A stretch of 64,000 nt of DNA from contig NZ_CP080269.1 of NCBI RefSeq assembly GCF_019431355.1, positions 2,232,001-2,296,000 of the forward strand. The letters run 5' to 3'. Origin of the DNA: Paenibacillus sp. R14(2021). Lineage in GTDB: Bacteria > Bacillota > Bacilli > Paenibacillales > Paenibacillaceae. The notes beneath the pieces are model-generated. The model made no database searches, was not told the DNA's origin, and worked only from the letters and a program-made list of their open reading frames with translations. Shown here piece after piece: positions 43,994 to 52,911 of this stretch; position 1 is the stretch's first letter, and each line of letters begins with the position of its first letter. The translations under genes and the position numbers were made by a program.

Positions 43994-44102
43994 ATTAACG
44001 GTTACTTGGAAACCTGCGCGGCCGTAGGCTTAGGTTTTTTCAGCTGGAACCTGTTCCTAGCGACGGGGGAGAGCCGTTACATCGATAAACTGAGACGATT
44101 CT
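43994..44102 (+). pseudogene. GH127 middle fragment, on the opposite strand
   Basis: The plus strand reads INGYLETCAAVGLGFFSWNL then FLATGESRYIDKLRRF, the conserved GH127 core around ETCAA(I/V)G...LL.TGE.RY.D. No start, flanked by unrelated frames. It lies next to the C-terminal fragment but inverted relative to it. Confidence 0.75.
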
Positions 44103-44340
44103 GTACAAAATCGTACTGGGATTCCGGTCTCTCTCGTTGATGATTCGTGCAGCAGATAAGTCCGTGCTCCACGGTCACTCCTTCCGGCGAGGCATACACG
44201 ACGGCGTAATGTCCCTCGAGGTCTAGAAGAGAGATATTCTGAGCAAGGCGATGCGGTATGGAGCGGAGCCGCCTCACGGCTTCCGAAACTGTGGTCGAAG
44301 TCGCCACGGAGAGATCCGTACGTTGGAAAGGTTTGACCAT
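44077..44340 (-). pseudogene. C45 acyltransferase-like middle fragment, inverted
   Basis: The minus strand reads TTVSEAVRRLRSIPHRLAQN, ISLLDLEGHYAVVYASPEGV and EHGLICCTNHQRERP, typical of the middle of C45 peptidases (acyl-CoA:6-APA acyltransferase-like Ntn hydrolases; IP.RLAHN...TNH). The remaining third of the domain lies on the plus strand at 44320-44565. Confidence 0.7.
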
Positions 44341-44565
44341 CTATTTCAAATGGCGGGAAACATATCTCCGGCGGACTTCTTGCAAGAACCTTTGTTTAAC
44401 AGGCAGTATTCAGATTCATTCGGTACGCTGTACACGGTCGAGATCGATCCCGTATCCAAGTCCGTTCGTTATCATTGGCCGGAAGGCCGACAGTTAACAG
44501 TCACGTCCGAATCGCCTGAGGCGGAACTGATCATACCGTTATCTAGTGAAAATACAGTGTTTTAG
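44320..44565 (+). pseudogene. C45 acyltransferase-like C-terminal fragment
   Basis: The plus strand reads TLERFDHLFQMAGNISPADF, LQEPLFNRQYSDSFGTLYTV and EIDPVSKSVRYHWPEG, the C-terminal C45 pattern (L..PLY...Y..GFGTLYTA.Y.P..G.V.Y.WP), ending at the 44565 stop. If 44077-44318 were flipped in place the two pieces would read through continuously in homology terms. Confidence 0.7.
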
Positions 44566-44640
44566 ACAAATGAAACCCAATTCCTTACATTCCGTACAAG
44601 TAATAAATTATTGGGAGCCCTTAATGGAGGTCTGCAAATC

Positions 44641-44937
44641 TTGAAATTAGCTAAATACTCATTCCTATCCGGTGTCTTGCTTTCATTCATTCTATTCGTT
44701 CTGAAGTTCTTTACAAATCATGATGTCATTCAACGAGTATCTGGTTACATTGGTTTGGCCCTAATCGTTTTCACAGTAATTACAAGTGGAGCGATGATAT
44801 CTGGGGACCGTCAAAGAGCTAATGACCGCATTGAGGATCGGAACGATAAAAAACAGAGGGAAAATACGGCTATGGCTTGTTTTCTTGCAGCAATTCCGAT
44901 TTTACTTCTTTGGGGCTATCTAAAATATTACTTTTGA
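44641..44937 (+). CDS. DUF5316-family small membrane protein
   Basis: 98 residues from TTG 44641 (LKLAKYSFLSGVLLSFILFV), ten bases after GGAGG. Helices near residues 5-22, 35-58 and 80-96; between them SGAMISGDRQRANDRIEDRN, the conserved G-x-x-x-S-G-D-R-x-R-A-N segment of DUF5316 proteins found in Bacilli. Function unknown. AT-rich like the surrounding accessory genes. Confidence 0.75.
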   Translation: MKLAKYSFLSGVLLSFILFVLKFFTNHDVIQRVSGYIGLALIVFTVITSGAMISGDRQRANDRIEDRNDKKQRENTAMACFLAAIPILLLWGYLKYYF

Positions 44938-44955
44938 ACTCTGTTGTAATATTCT

Positions 44956-45033
44956 ACCTTGGAAGCGATCTGCAAGGCACTGGATTGCCAGCCAGGCGAT
45001 ATCTTGGCTTACACGCCGGACGAAGACGCATAG
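44956..45033 (+). pseudogene. Cro/C1-type HTH (YozG-like) C-terminal relic
   Basis: TLEAICKALDCQPGDILAYT then PDEDA and stop, the C-terminal 25 residues of small XRE-family regulators (LD.IC..L.CQPGDILEY.PD). A stop codon lies two codons before it and no HTH N-terminus remains upstream. Confidence 0.7.
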
Positions 45034-45060
45034 TAAACAATGATAGTGTAGCCGCCATAC

Positions 45061-45096
45061 AAAAGGCATGAGTCGATAAGATACCAAACTCATGCC
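45061..45096 (-). terminator. Terminator of the oligoendopeptidase gene
   Basis: GGCATGAGT (45065-45073) and ACTCATGCC (45088-45096), perfect 9-bp stem, then UUUUGUAU on the minus strand. Confidence 0.8.
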
Positions 45097-45115
45097 CTTC
45101 AGGCTGCCTAACTAT

Positions 45116-46810
45116 TTACAGTGCTTTATCGTCGATACCGTTCAGCCAGCCTTCGATGTTTCCAATGACGGAGCCAATGCAGCCATCCTCGAACGGCGAG
45201 ATGAGTCCGGCAAGCTCGACCAGCTTAAGGAAAGATTGGCTTCCACCCGCCTTGCACAGTCGCAAATAATCGCTCCATGCGGATTGGAAATCTTCATTCG
45301 AACGTTTCCAGAACTGGAAAGCACAGATTTGGGCTAACGTATAGTCGATGTAATAGAAAGGCGACCGGAAGATATGGGACTGCTTTTGCCAGAATCCGCC
45401 CTGTTCCAAGTACGAGTTGCCGTCATAGCTGCGGTGAGGCAAATATTTTTTCTCAATCTCCCGCCATGCTCCCTTGCGCTCTGCAGGAGTCGCCTCCGGG
45501 TGATCATAGACGTAGTGCTGGAATTCATCGACCGCGACGCCGTAAGGAATAAACAACAGGCTGTCCGCCAAATGATTGAACCGGTACTTCGCGGTATCCT
45601 CCTGGAAGAACAGCTCCATCCATGGCCAGCAAATAAACTCCATGCTCATCGAATGAATCTCGCATGCTTCGTAGGTAGGGAAGGCATATTCCGGCACATC
45701 CAGATTACGGCTCTGGAATACCTGGAAGGCATGGCCCACTTCATGGGTCAACACATCAATATCGCCAGATGTACCATTGAAATTCGAGAAAATAAACGGC
45801 GCTTTGTAATCGCTGATAAAGGTGCAGTAGCCCCCGCCTTCCTTGCCTTTCTTGCTGACCAGGTCCATGAGGCCGTTATCCTGCATAAAGGTGAAGAATT
45901 CATCCGATTCGGGTGAGAGCTCCTTGTACATCTTCGCTCCGTTCGCGACAATCCAATCGGGATCGCCTTTAGGCGTCGCGTTGCCGGTTTCGAAGCTAAA
46001 GTTTTCATCGTAATAGTTTAACTGATCCAGACCCAGCCTATCGGCTTGTCTTTTCTTCAGCTTCTGAGCGGCAGGGACGATATGCTCCAGTACTTGTTTG
46101 CGGAAGTTGGCCACCATTTCGGCGTTGTAGTCCGTCCGCATCATGCGGTCATAACCAAGTTCAACAAAGCTGCTGTAGCCCAGCTTCTTCGCAATGCGGA
46201 CGCGAACCTTGACGAGATCGTCATAAATCCGGTCGAAGGCAGACTCATGCTCGGACATAAAGCCATATCTGGCTTCCGAGGCGCGCTTGCGCATCGTACG
46301 GTCCGTTGACAGCTCGAATGGCGTCAGCTGCGGCAGGGTGCGGTCTTCGCCTTCGAATTGGATTTTGGCGGAAGCAATCAGCTGCGAATATTCCGTGGAC
46401 AGCTTATTCTCCAGTTGTAAATCTTCGATGATGTCCGGGTTAAACGTGCGAAGCGAGATTTCAGCAAGCTGCAGCAGCTGCGCGCCCCATTCCTTCTCGA
46501 ACTCGGCTCTGAATTTGGAATGGACAAGCGCTTTGTAATACTCCGTTGTGTATTCCTGCACGACAGGCCCGGTCTCGTCCATGAAATCCTGTTCGGCTTT
46601 ATAGAACGCATCGGTCGTATCGACGGAATGCCGGATGCTGACCAAAGTTTGCATCGTATCAAATTCGCTGCGAAGCTTATTCATGGCGATAACGGCAGCT
46701 CGCTGCTCTTTCCATGCAGCGGTGTCATTTAATTGCCCAAGCAGAGCTGTGAATGCCTGTTTATATTGGTCCACATCTGGTCGTTCGTAGCGATATTCGT
46801 TAAACTTCAT
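45116..46810 (-). CDS. M3-family oligoendopeptidase
   Basis: 564 residues, full length for the short PepF-like branch. The zinc site HEVGHAFQ is near residue 353, with the third ligand Glu in TYEACEIHSMSMEFICWPW; the preceding FSNFNGTSGDIDVLTHEVGH is typical. Helical N-terminal domain LVSIRHSVDTTDAFYKAEQD. Cytoplasmic zinc peptidase cleaving oligopeptides of about 6-20 residues; it would process peptides brought in by transporters such as the oppABCDF system 2.4 kb away, though they are not cotranscribed. Confidence 0.94.
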   Translation of the reverse strand: MKFNEYRYERPDVDQYKQAFTALLGQLNDTAAWKEQRAAVIAMNKLRSEFDTMQTLVSIRHSVDTTDAFYKAEQDFMDETGPVVQEYTTEYYKALVHSKFRAEFEKEWGAQLLQLAEISLRTFNPDIIEDLQLENKLSTEYSQLIASAKIQFEGEDRTLPQLTPFELSTDRTMRKRASEARYGFMSEHESAFDRIYDDLVKVRVRIAKKLGYSSFVELGYDRMMRTDYNAEMVANFRKQVLEHIVPAAQKLKKRQADRLGLDQLNYYDENFSFETGNATPKGDPDWIVANGAKMYKELSPESDEFFTFMQDNGLMDLVSKKGKEGGGYCTFISDYKAPFIFSNFNGTSGDIDVLTHEVGHAFQVFQSRNLDVPEYAFPTYEACEIHSMSMEFICWPWMELFFQEDTAKYRFNHLADSLLFIPYGVAVDEFQHYVYDHPEATPAERKGAWREIEKKYLPHRSYDGNSYLEQGGFWQKQSHIFRSPFYYIDYTLAQICAFQFWKRSNEDFQSAWSDYLRLCKAGGSQSFLKLVELAGLISPFEDGCIGSVIGNIEGWLNGIDDKAL

Positions 46811-47153
46811 TATGGATCAGCATCCTTTCTTGTACATCTACCCCTATTATACTGGCTGGAAAAGATTATGTAAGCTTCGAGACATATAAAAATAACTTAG
46901 ATATAACGACTACAAAAGGTTGGTTTTTCTAGATTCATTCATAAACCCTTTCAACCAATCCTCAGAAAAATCAAGTGCACCGAAATCACTATGGATAAAA
47001 GACACATCCAGACTCATGTTTAGTCGCAATCGAGCTACCTTCGCTTAACGCATGCTCAAACTCATGTAGAAATGGCGTTGAGTTGTTGTTCTCACCAATG
47101 TAGTTGATTATGCGTTTCAGGGTTTTTCCCTATTTTTTATCATATTCTTATAC
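46811..47153. other. Intergenic region with coding relic
   Basis: No intact gene. On the minus strand, near 47100-46900, two frames of one former gene can be read: GENNNSTPFLHEFEHALSEG, then, in another frame, MSLDVSFIHSDFGALDFSED and WLKGFMNESRK. Family not recognised. The A+T content is high. Confidence 0.4.
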
Positions 47154-48101
47154 CTAGTCCAGCCGAGTCTCATGTGGCAGTGTGAGAGAGACCGTTCCAT
47201 CTGAATTCGTCACTTCTCCGCCTACTTTGTGAATGTAGCCGAGCGTTGTAACTTGGCCGTTCGCATCAATGCTGCCACTGCTTTCATCAGAACTATCTCC
47301 AGAAGAACCATTGCTATAGAAAATAAAATCCGAGCCGATTGTGGGCTTGGGTCCTGTCTCATCAAACAGCGTACTAGCTGCGAACTTCATGACCCCATCT
47401 CCACCCGCATAGATATCCATGTGCGCCTGCCAAATAGCCACGAGATAATCATCCCTCAGTTCAAAAAGCGATACAGTCTCATCGCTGTCAATCATGTAGA
47501 AGCGCAAAGCTTTCCCTTCCGGGAAGATAAACGTTCTGCTATAGTTTTCGATAGCATGCGTCGTCTGCAATGGTTTATGGGCATAGAACACTTGATTCCA
47601 AACCATGTTCATTACCATCTTTCGGGCACTCAATAGGTCGCCTTTGTCAAGTATGCTGCGCTGCGAATCATTCAGTGGCGAGGCGATTGAGACAACGCCT
47701 TTTCCCATAGCGACTTTATATCCAAAGACTTCTGACAGTAATCGTAATGGAACATAGACCTTGCCATTAAACAGCCTTAATGTTGTCTCTAACGGAAGTG
47801 TATACTCATTTAACCCGTCCGTGATAAGAACTTCTTTTTGTCCGAGCATTAATTTAACCGATTTCGTATATTTACTGATCGAAGCAGTTTGCTGTTTGGC
47901 ATCCCAGACTACCGTTACCCCTAACGCTTCTGCAACGACTCGGAGAGGTACAAGCGCACGCCCCTTCTCAATAATAGGTGCAGCAGTCGACTGGATATCT
48001 TTTCCCTTCACATGAATTGCAATCGGTTTCGCCGCGTAAGCATTCGAATTAAACGTTAACAGCGCTGCTGTACAAACTATCAGCCAGATTCGTTTCTTCA
48101 T
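47154..48101 (-). CDS. Exported stalk-domain protein, 315 aa
   Basis: Signal peptide MKKRIWLIVCTAALLTFNSN ending AYA. Two tandem copper-amine-oxidase N-terminal-domain-like units follow: APIIEKGRALVPLRVVAEAL then ETTLRLFNGKVYVPLRLLSE (the (V/A)PLR motif is diagnostic). Despite the name, these domains do not bind copper; they are thought to act as extracellular scaffolds. Residues 150-315 are a novel region with a Ser/Gly-rich linker (SNGSSGDSSDESSGS). AGGAGGAGGAAGG precedes ATG 48101. Confidence 0.88.
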   Translation of the reverse strand: MKKRIWLIVCTAALLTFNSNAYAAKPIAIHVKGKDIQSTAAPIIEKGRALVPLRVVAEALGVTVVWDAKQQTASISKYTKSVKLMLGQKEVLITDGLNEYTLPLETTLRLFNGKVYVPLRLLSEVFGYKVAMGKGVVSIASPLNDSQRSILDKGDLLSARKMVMNMVWNQVFYAHKPLQTTHAIENYSRTFIFPEGKALRFYMIDSDETVSLFELRDDYLVAIWQAHMDIYAGGDGVMKFAASTLFDETGPKPTIGSDFIFYSNGSSGDSSDESSGSIDANGQVTTLGYIHKVGGEVTNSDGTVSLTLPHETRLD

Positions 48102-48113
48102 CCTTCCTCCTCC

Positions 48114-48398
48114 TTATACATGAGTTGAAATACGCCAAAGAAGCTCTCCTCGACACCGTCGTTCAACGTGCACTCTTATCCGTCGTACGCCAAAGCGCTT
48201 AAATAAGTATAAAGTGAATGAAATTATAGCTGCCCAGAAACCTATTCCAGAGATACCGGCGTAAATGAACATAGGTACAGGACTAGGATCGCCATAAAAA
48301 TGATTATGATCTGCAATTTCATTAAAATAGTAGAGTCCAGCAAGGATTGCGCCGCCTAACCAGACAGAATATCAACGATTTCTTCAGTGCATTCCCTC
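48114..48398 (-). pseudogene. Frameshifted small membrane protein
   Basis: AAGGAGG is followed by a CTG-started stub LKKSLIFC; the next frame then carries VWLGGAILAGLYYFNEIADH and MFIYAGISGIGFWAAIISFT, then LYLFKRFGVRRIRVHVE, stop at 48114. Two hydrophobic helices. The frame change near 48372 breaks the gene. It ends 12 bases before the stalk-domain gene start. No family recognised. Confidence 0.55.
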
Positions 48399-48470
48399 CT
48401 TATACTGCGTATTAGACCAAAACCTACCAATAATAATACCAGATGTCGGAACTATGCTGCACATAAACCC

Positions 48471-48501
48471 AAAAAGGCCAACCAGAAACCTCTGGTTGAC
48501 C
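48471..48501 (-). terminator. msrA: Terminator of msrA
   Basis: GGCCAACCAG (48476-48485) pairs with CTGGTTGACC (48492-48501, one G-U); five U follow on the minus strand. Confidence 0.85.
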
Positions 48502-48535
48502 TGATCATAATTCGAAATCGCTCCGGTGAGGCCAG

Positions 48536-49042
48536 TTACTTCTTCTCATCATCCTTGATCAGACTGAAGTCAACGTGGCAGTGAGCGCTTGGGTTGTTGG
48601 CAAGATACGCTTGATGTTTCTCATCCGCAACTTGAAAATGGTGAAGGTTTCTAGCTTGCAGATAGATCGGCTGCTTATAATGGACCGATTTTTCGGCAAT
48701 CGTATTTTCAATCAACAATTTATCGGAAGAATTGTCATAGAATACCCCTGTTCGATAATGAGCACCTTGATCCGGACCCTGCTTATCGTAAGAAGTAGGA
48801 TCTACGATCCGAAAGAGATGGTCAATAATGTGTTCAAGCGAAATGACAGCAGGATCGTAGGTTAGCTTAACCGCTTCAATCATGTTATCAATGTCGTTCG
48901 GATCCACAGTCTCATCATCGTTTGCAAGACCAACCTCAGTATCCACGATTCCTTTCAACCGACGATAATATTCCTCTACGCCCCAGAAACAACCGCCTGC
49001 AACCGTAGCTGTCTTCCATTCTCCGTTATTTGCTGCCATCAT
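48536..49042 (-). CDS. msrA: Peptide-methionine (S)-S-oxide reductase
   Basis: 168 residues. The catalytic Cys lies in TVAGGCFWGVEEYYRRLKG; YDPAVISLEHIIDHLFRIVD, DQGAHYRTGVFYDNSSDKLL and FQVADEKHQAYLANNPSAHC complete the MsrA fold, with a late Cys (AHC) for disulfide resolution. Reduces the S-epimer of methionine sulfoxide in free or protein form. No msrB is adjacent. AGGAGG lies four bases before ATG 49042 and seven before the in-frame ATG 49039, so the second Met may be used. Confidence 0.95.
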   Translation of the reverse strand: MMAANNGEWKTATVAGGCFWGVEEYYRRLKGIVDTEVGLANDDETVDPNDIDNMIEAVKLTYDPAVISLEHIIDHLFRIVDPTSYDKQGPDQGAHYRTGVFYDNSSDKLLIENTIAEKSVHYKQPIYLQARNLHHFQVADEKHQAYLANNPSAHCHVDFSLIKDDEKK

Positions 49043-49110
49043 TCTGCCTCCTTCGCTATTCTATGCTCGCATTATATCATAAAAAAAAATAATACTAGAC
49101 ATTTTACTCA

Positions 49111-49178
49111 TTAATCTTATAGGATTAATTTACACTGAATATTATATAATTTACACCTATAATATTTATGTGTATACT
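49111..49178 (+). promoter_or_regulatory. opp operon promoter with upstream palindrome
   Basis: TTTACA (49150-49155), 17 bases, TATACT (49173-49178). Upstream TTAATC (49111-49116) and GATTAA (49123-49128) form an inverted repeat in strongly AT-rich DNA, and TTTACAC occurs twice 20 bases apart. Likely nutrient-regulated; CodY or ScoC control is possible but unproven. Confidence 0.5.
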
Positions 49179-49208
49179 AATTTTCAGCATTTCATAAGGA
49201 GATCACAC

Positions 49209-50867
49209 ATGAATAATAAAGTCAAGTTTATGGGTCTTGCATTGTCGTCATTGCTTCTGTTTACAGCCTGCGATTCTACCAAAAACGCTAACGATCCGCA
49301 AAGCAACGAGGCTTCCGAAGGTCATAAAAATGTAGTGACATTCGCGAAAGACGTGGACATTATCAGCTTGGACACCAGTCGCGCTTCGGATGGCTTTTCG
49401 CTGGAAATGATTGAAACGTTTACAGATGGACTCGTTGACTACGACAAAAGCGGAAATATCGTTCCGAGAATTGCAACCGATTGGAAAAAGAACGACAAAG
49501 GCACCGTATATACGTTTAATTTAAGAAAAGACGCTAAATGGTCGAATGGCGATCCTGTCACCGCAAAGGATTTCGTCTATGCCTGGCGCAGAGCCGTTGA
49601 TCCTGCAACAGCAAGCGAGTATGCGGGAAGCGTCGTCGATTCAGGAATTAAGAACGCAGCTGCGGTTAACGCTGGCAAACTGCCATTAGAACAACTGGGC
49701 GTTAAAGCGCTCGACGATTACACATTGGAAGTTACGCTTGAAACGGCAGTGCCATTTTTTATCAAGTTTTTGCCGATTCCTATTTTCAATCCTTTAAACG
49801 AGAAGTTCGTGACCGCACAAAGCGATAAATACGCGGAGACTCCGCAAAACTTATTGTCGAACGGACCTTTTATCTTCTCCGAATGGAATAAGCTCAATAG
49901 TTGGAAAATCGTGAAAAACCCTAATTATTATGATGCAAAAGATATCAAGGTCGATGAAATCGATTTTGTTAAGCGTCAGGACTATTCGGTAGCAGCCTTG
50001 GAATTTGAAAAAGGCGATCTGGATGCAACCAAAATCTCATCGGAGCTTGTTTCCAGATATGCCACGAATAAAGCGTATACCAATGTTCTATCCGGCTATG
50101 TTTGGTATCTCTCGCCAAACAATCAATTCGAATCGCTCAAGAATAAAAATCTAAGGCTGGCATTAGGCTACGCCATCGATCGCGAGCATATTGCAAACGA
50201 TATCTTGAAAGACGGCTCCGTTGCGGCAGACTACATCGTTCCAAAAGGGTTGGCTACGGATGCAGACGGGAAAGACTTCCGTGATACTTCGCCAAGGTTC
50301 CAAACCTATAATGTCGACAAAGCGAAAGAATATTTAGCACTGGCTAAAAAAGAACTCGGCGTCGATCAAATCTCGCTGCAATTGCTGATTGAAGATTCGA
50401 ACGAAGTGAAACGGACCGCAGAATCCATTCAAGCAGACCTGCAAGCTTTGGACGGCATTTCCATTGAACTGGTTACCGTTACGAAAGCTGAACGCCTGAA
50501 GCGCATGAAAGCCGGCGATTATCAGCTTGGATTGACAAGATGGGGCCCAAACTATGGCGATCCCTACGATTATCTCGGTACCTTGTTCCAGTCGAAATCC
50601 AGCTTCAATTATCCAAAATACAACAGCCCGGCCTATGACGAAATCGTGAAGAAAACAGCTCCCGGAGGCGCGTTCACGAACGATGAAGCTGGTCGTTGGA
50701 GCTCGTTCAAAGAAGCGGAGAAGCTGCTTCTTGGTGACGACGGCGGTGCATTGCCGGTTTATCAAGCAGGAGAAGCGCTTCTCATTAATCCGAAAGTCAA
50801 AGGCGTGGAATACTTTGTAGTTGGAGGACTCATCTCCTATCGAAATATTTCAATTCAAAATAATTAG
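49209..50867 (+). CDS. oppA: Oligopeptide ABC transporter, substrate-binding lipoprotein
   Basis: 552 residues from ATG 49209, seven bases after AAGGAG. Signal peptide with lipobox LLFTAC. SBP_bac_5 family: WSNGDPVTAKDFVYAWRRAV, ETPQNLLSNGPFIFSEWNKL and ALGYAIDREHIANDILKDGS are diagnostic of DppE/OppA-type proteins. Captures oligopeptides outside the membrane for the permease encoded downstream. A strong stem-loop (50920-50950) separates it from oppB. Confidence 0.93.
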   Translation: MNNKVKFMGLALSSLLLFTACDSTKNANDPQSNEASEGHKNVVTFAKDVDIISLDTSRASDGFSLEMIETFTDGLVDYDKSGNIVPRIATDWKKNDKGTVYTFNLRKDAKWSNGDPVTAKDFVYAWRRAVDPATASEYAGSVVDSGIKNAAAVNAGKLPLEQLGVKALDDYTLEVTLETAVPFFIKFLPIPIFNPLNEKFVTAQSDKYAETPQNLLSNGPFIFSEWNKLNSWKIVKNPNYYDAKDIKVDEIDFVKRQDYSVAALEFEKGDLDATKISSELVSRYATNKAYTNVLSGYVWYLSPNNQFESLKNKNLRLALGYAIDREHIANDILKDGSVAADYIVPKGLATDADGKDFRDTSPRFQTYNVDKAKEYLALAKKELGVDQISLQLLIEDSNEVKRTAESIQADLQALDGISIELVTVTKAERLKRMKAGDYQLGLTRWGPNYGDPYDYLGTLFQSKSSFNYPKYNSPAYDEIVKKTAPGGAFTNDEAGRWSSFKEAEKLLLGDDGGALPVYQAGEALLINPKVKGVEYFVVGGLISYRNISIQNN

Positions 50868-50919
50868 CAACGCCGTCCAAACATCATTAGAAATCGACAG
50901 ATTCCAATTGCATAGTAAG

Positions 50920-50950
50920 AGACAAAAGAGCGCTATGCGCTCTTTTGTCT
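50920..50950 (+). promoter_or_regulatory. Stem-loop between oppA and oppB
   Basis: AGACAAAAGAGCGC (50920-50933), loop TAT, GCGCTCTTTTGTCT (50937-50950): a perfect 14-bp stem with no distinct U-tract beyond the arm's own TTTT. It probably stabilises oppA mRNA and/or partly terminates, making binding protein in excess of membrane parts. Confidence 0.75.
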
Positions 50951-50966
50951 ACCAAGGGGTATGATC

Positions 50967-51905
50967 ATGACAACGTATATTTTCAAGCGAATATTTTGGG
51001 CGATCGTCACATTAGTGGTCATTTTATTTGTTCTTTTCCTGCTCCTGGAGTTTTTACCGGGGTCGCCGTTTAATGATGAACGATTATCGGTTGACCAAAT
51101 TGCGATATTGCGCGAGCACTATGGATTAAATAAGCCTTTCTTTGAAAAGGCTGCCATATTTTTCGTCAACGCCTTAAAGGGCGATTTCGGCATTTCCTAT
51201 TCGATTATCAAGAACCAGCCTGTTGCTGGGCTGGTATGGTCGGAACTCGGCGTATCCATGCGAATTGGCTTGCAGACCATGGTTATCGGTAGTTTTCTGG
51301 GGATGATTCTCGGCATCATTGGCGTAATCGCACACAATACGTGGAAGGATAACGCCGCTACGATCGTCTCCGTCATTGGCGTAAGCGTCCCTTCTTATGT
51401 GTTCGCTCTGCTGCTCAGCTACTTTGTCGGCTATCGATTAGGATGGACGGACATTAGTTATTCCATTGATAAACCGTACAGTTCCTCCATTCTTCCTACA
51501 ATCGCCTTGTCGATGTTTGTCATTGCGCAAGTCGCGCGTTTTCTGCGATCGGAGCTCATCGAGGTACTGAACTCGGAATACATTCAGCTTGCTCGTGCCA
51601 AAGGCGTACGATCCAAACAGATTATCTTTAAACATGGACTACGAAATGCGCTCATCTCTGTCATTACGATTGCCGGGCCGCTGCTCGTTAACCTTATGAC
51701 GGGATCGCTCGTTATTGAGAAAGTGTACGGCATTCCGGGCATCGGGAGTCTATTGGTTAATGCCATTCAAGTCAAGGATTATAACGTCATTGTCATGATC
51801 GCTTTCGTGTACAGCGCATTGTATATTGCCATGAACTTAATCGTTGATATTTTATATGGCGTCATCAACCCGAAGATCCGCGTTGCAAAAGGAGGTTCAT
51901 CTTGA
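50967..51905 (+). CDS. oppB: Oligopeptide ABC transporter permease OppB
   Basis: 312 residues from ATG 50967 (MTTYIFKRIFWAIVTLVVIL), AAGGGG 8 bases upstream. Six helices and the binding-protein-dependent permease 'EAA' loop VLNSEYIQLARAKGVRSKQI. DppB/OppB signature YGLNKPFFEKAAIFFVNALK in the periplasmic loop. Forms a heterodimer with OppC. Its TGA overlaps the oppC start. Confidence 0.94.
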   Translation: MTTYIFKRIFWAIVTLVVILFVLFLLLEFLPGSPFNDERLSVDQIAILREHYGLNKPFFEKAAIFFVNALKGDFGISYSIIKNQPVAGLVWSELGVSMRIGLQTMVIGSFLGMILGIIGVIAHNTWKDNAATIVSVIGVSVPSYVFALLLSYFVGYRLGWTDISYSIDKPYSSSILPTIALSMFVIAQVARFLRSELIEVLNSEYIQLARAKGVRSKQIIFKHGLRNALISVITIAGPLLVNLMTGSLVIEKVYGIPGIGSLLVNAIQVKDYNVIVMIAFVYSALYIAMNLIVDILYGVINPKIRVAKGGSS

Positions 51906-52903
51906 TTACTGGAACGAATCTATTCAAATTAGCTAAACGTCGTAAACAGCTCGAACAAGACATCGCGCAGATTGAGGCGCGCAGCTTTTCCAAAGATGCT
52001 TTTGTGCGTTTTCGCAAGAACAAAGGCGCGGTTTTTGGCGTTGTTGTCATTGCCATTATCTTTGTGCTGGCCCTGATCGGTCCCCTTCTCAGCGGCAGAG
52101 CGTATGATCATGTCGAGAAGCGTCAATTGAATCTGCCTCCGAGAGCGCCGGTATTGGAAAACATCGGTATTTTCGATGGGAAGATAAGCGGGACCAATAT
52201 GTATGATACGCCGGCCTTGGAGAACGTCTACTATTGGTTCGGCAGCGATAGCTTAGGCCGCGATTTGTGGACCCGGGTTTGGAAAGGAACCCAGATCTCG
52301 TTTTTGATCGCTGTCATCGCAGTAGCGGTCGACGTGTTGATCGGCATTTCGTTCGGTCTTATCTCGGGTTATTTTGGCGGAAAAATGGATATGGTCATGC
52401 AGCGATTTGTGGAGATTATCAACGGCATCCCTAATTTGGTTGTCGTCATCATCTTTGCGATTATTTTAAAACCGGGGATCGTCACCATCATACTCGCGAT
52501 AATGATAACGGGCTGGATCGGAATGAGCAGCGTGGTCCGTTCACAAGTAATGGCACTTAAAGAGCAAGAGTTCGTGCTGGCTGCAAAAACATTAGGCGCT
52601 TCCCATTTCAAGATTATCGTCAAGGAATTACTGCCGAATATTGCTGGGCAAATTCTAGTGATGTCGATGTTCTCGATCCCGAGCGCGATCTTTTACGAAT
52701 CCTTCCTAGCGTTTGTCGGTTTAGGACTTCAACCGCCCCAAGCCTCGCTTGGCGTTCTGATCAGTACAGGATACCAGAGCCTGTTGACCCAGCCCTATCT
52801 TATCGTTTCTCCTGTCATCGTACTTTCGCTGTTGATGCTTAGCTTCAACTTGATTTCCGATGGGCTTCGCGACGCTTTAGATACAAAAATGAAACATATT
52901 TAG
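51902..52903 (+). CDS. oppC: Oligopeptide ABC transporter permease OppC
   Basis: 333 residues. TTG start at 51902 overlaps the oppB stop (TTGA), six bases after GGAGG. A cytoplasmic lead with KRRKQLEQDIAQIEARSFSK precedes FVRFRKNKGAVFGVVVIAII, the OppC_N motif; WFGSDSLGRDLWTRVWKGTQ and the EAA loop EQEFVLAAKTLGASHFKIIV follow. Partner of OppB in the membrane channel. Confidence 0.94.
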   Translation: MITGTNLFKLAKRRKQLEQDIAQIEARSFSKDAFVRFRKNKGAVFGVVVIAIIFVLALIGPLLSGRAYDHVEKRQLNLPPRAPVLENIGIFDGKISGTNMYDTPALENVYYWFGSDSLGRDLWTRVWKGTQISFLIAVIAVAVDVLIGISFGLISGYFGGKMDMVMQRFVEIINGIPNLVVVIIFAIILKPGIVTIILAIMITGWIGMSSVVRSQVMALKEQEFVLAAKTLGASHFKIIVKELLPNIAGQILVMSMFSIPSAIFYESFLAFVGLGLQPPQASLGVLISTGYQSLLTQPYLIVSPVIVLSLLMLSFNLISDGLRDALDTKMKHI

Positions 52904-52911
52904 GTGATGAT

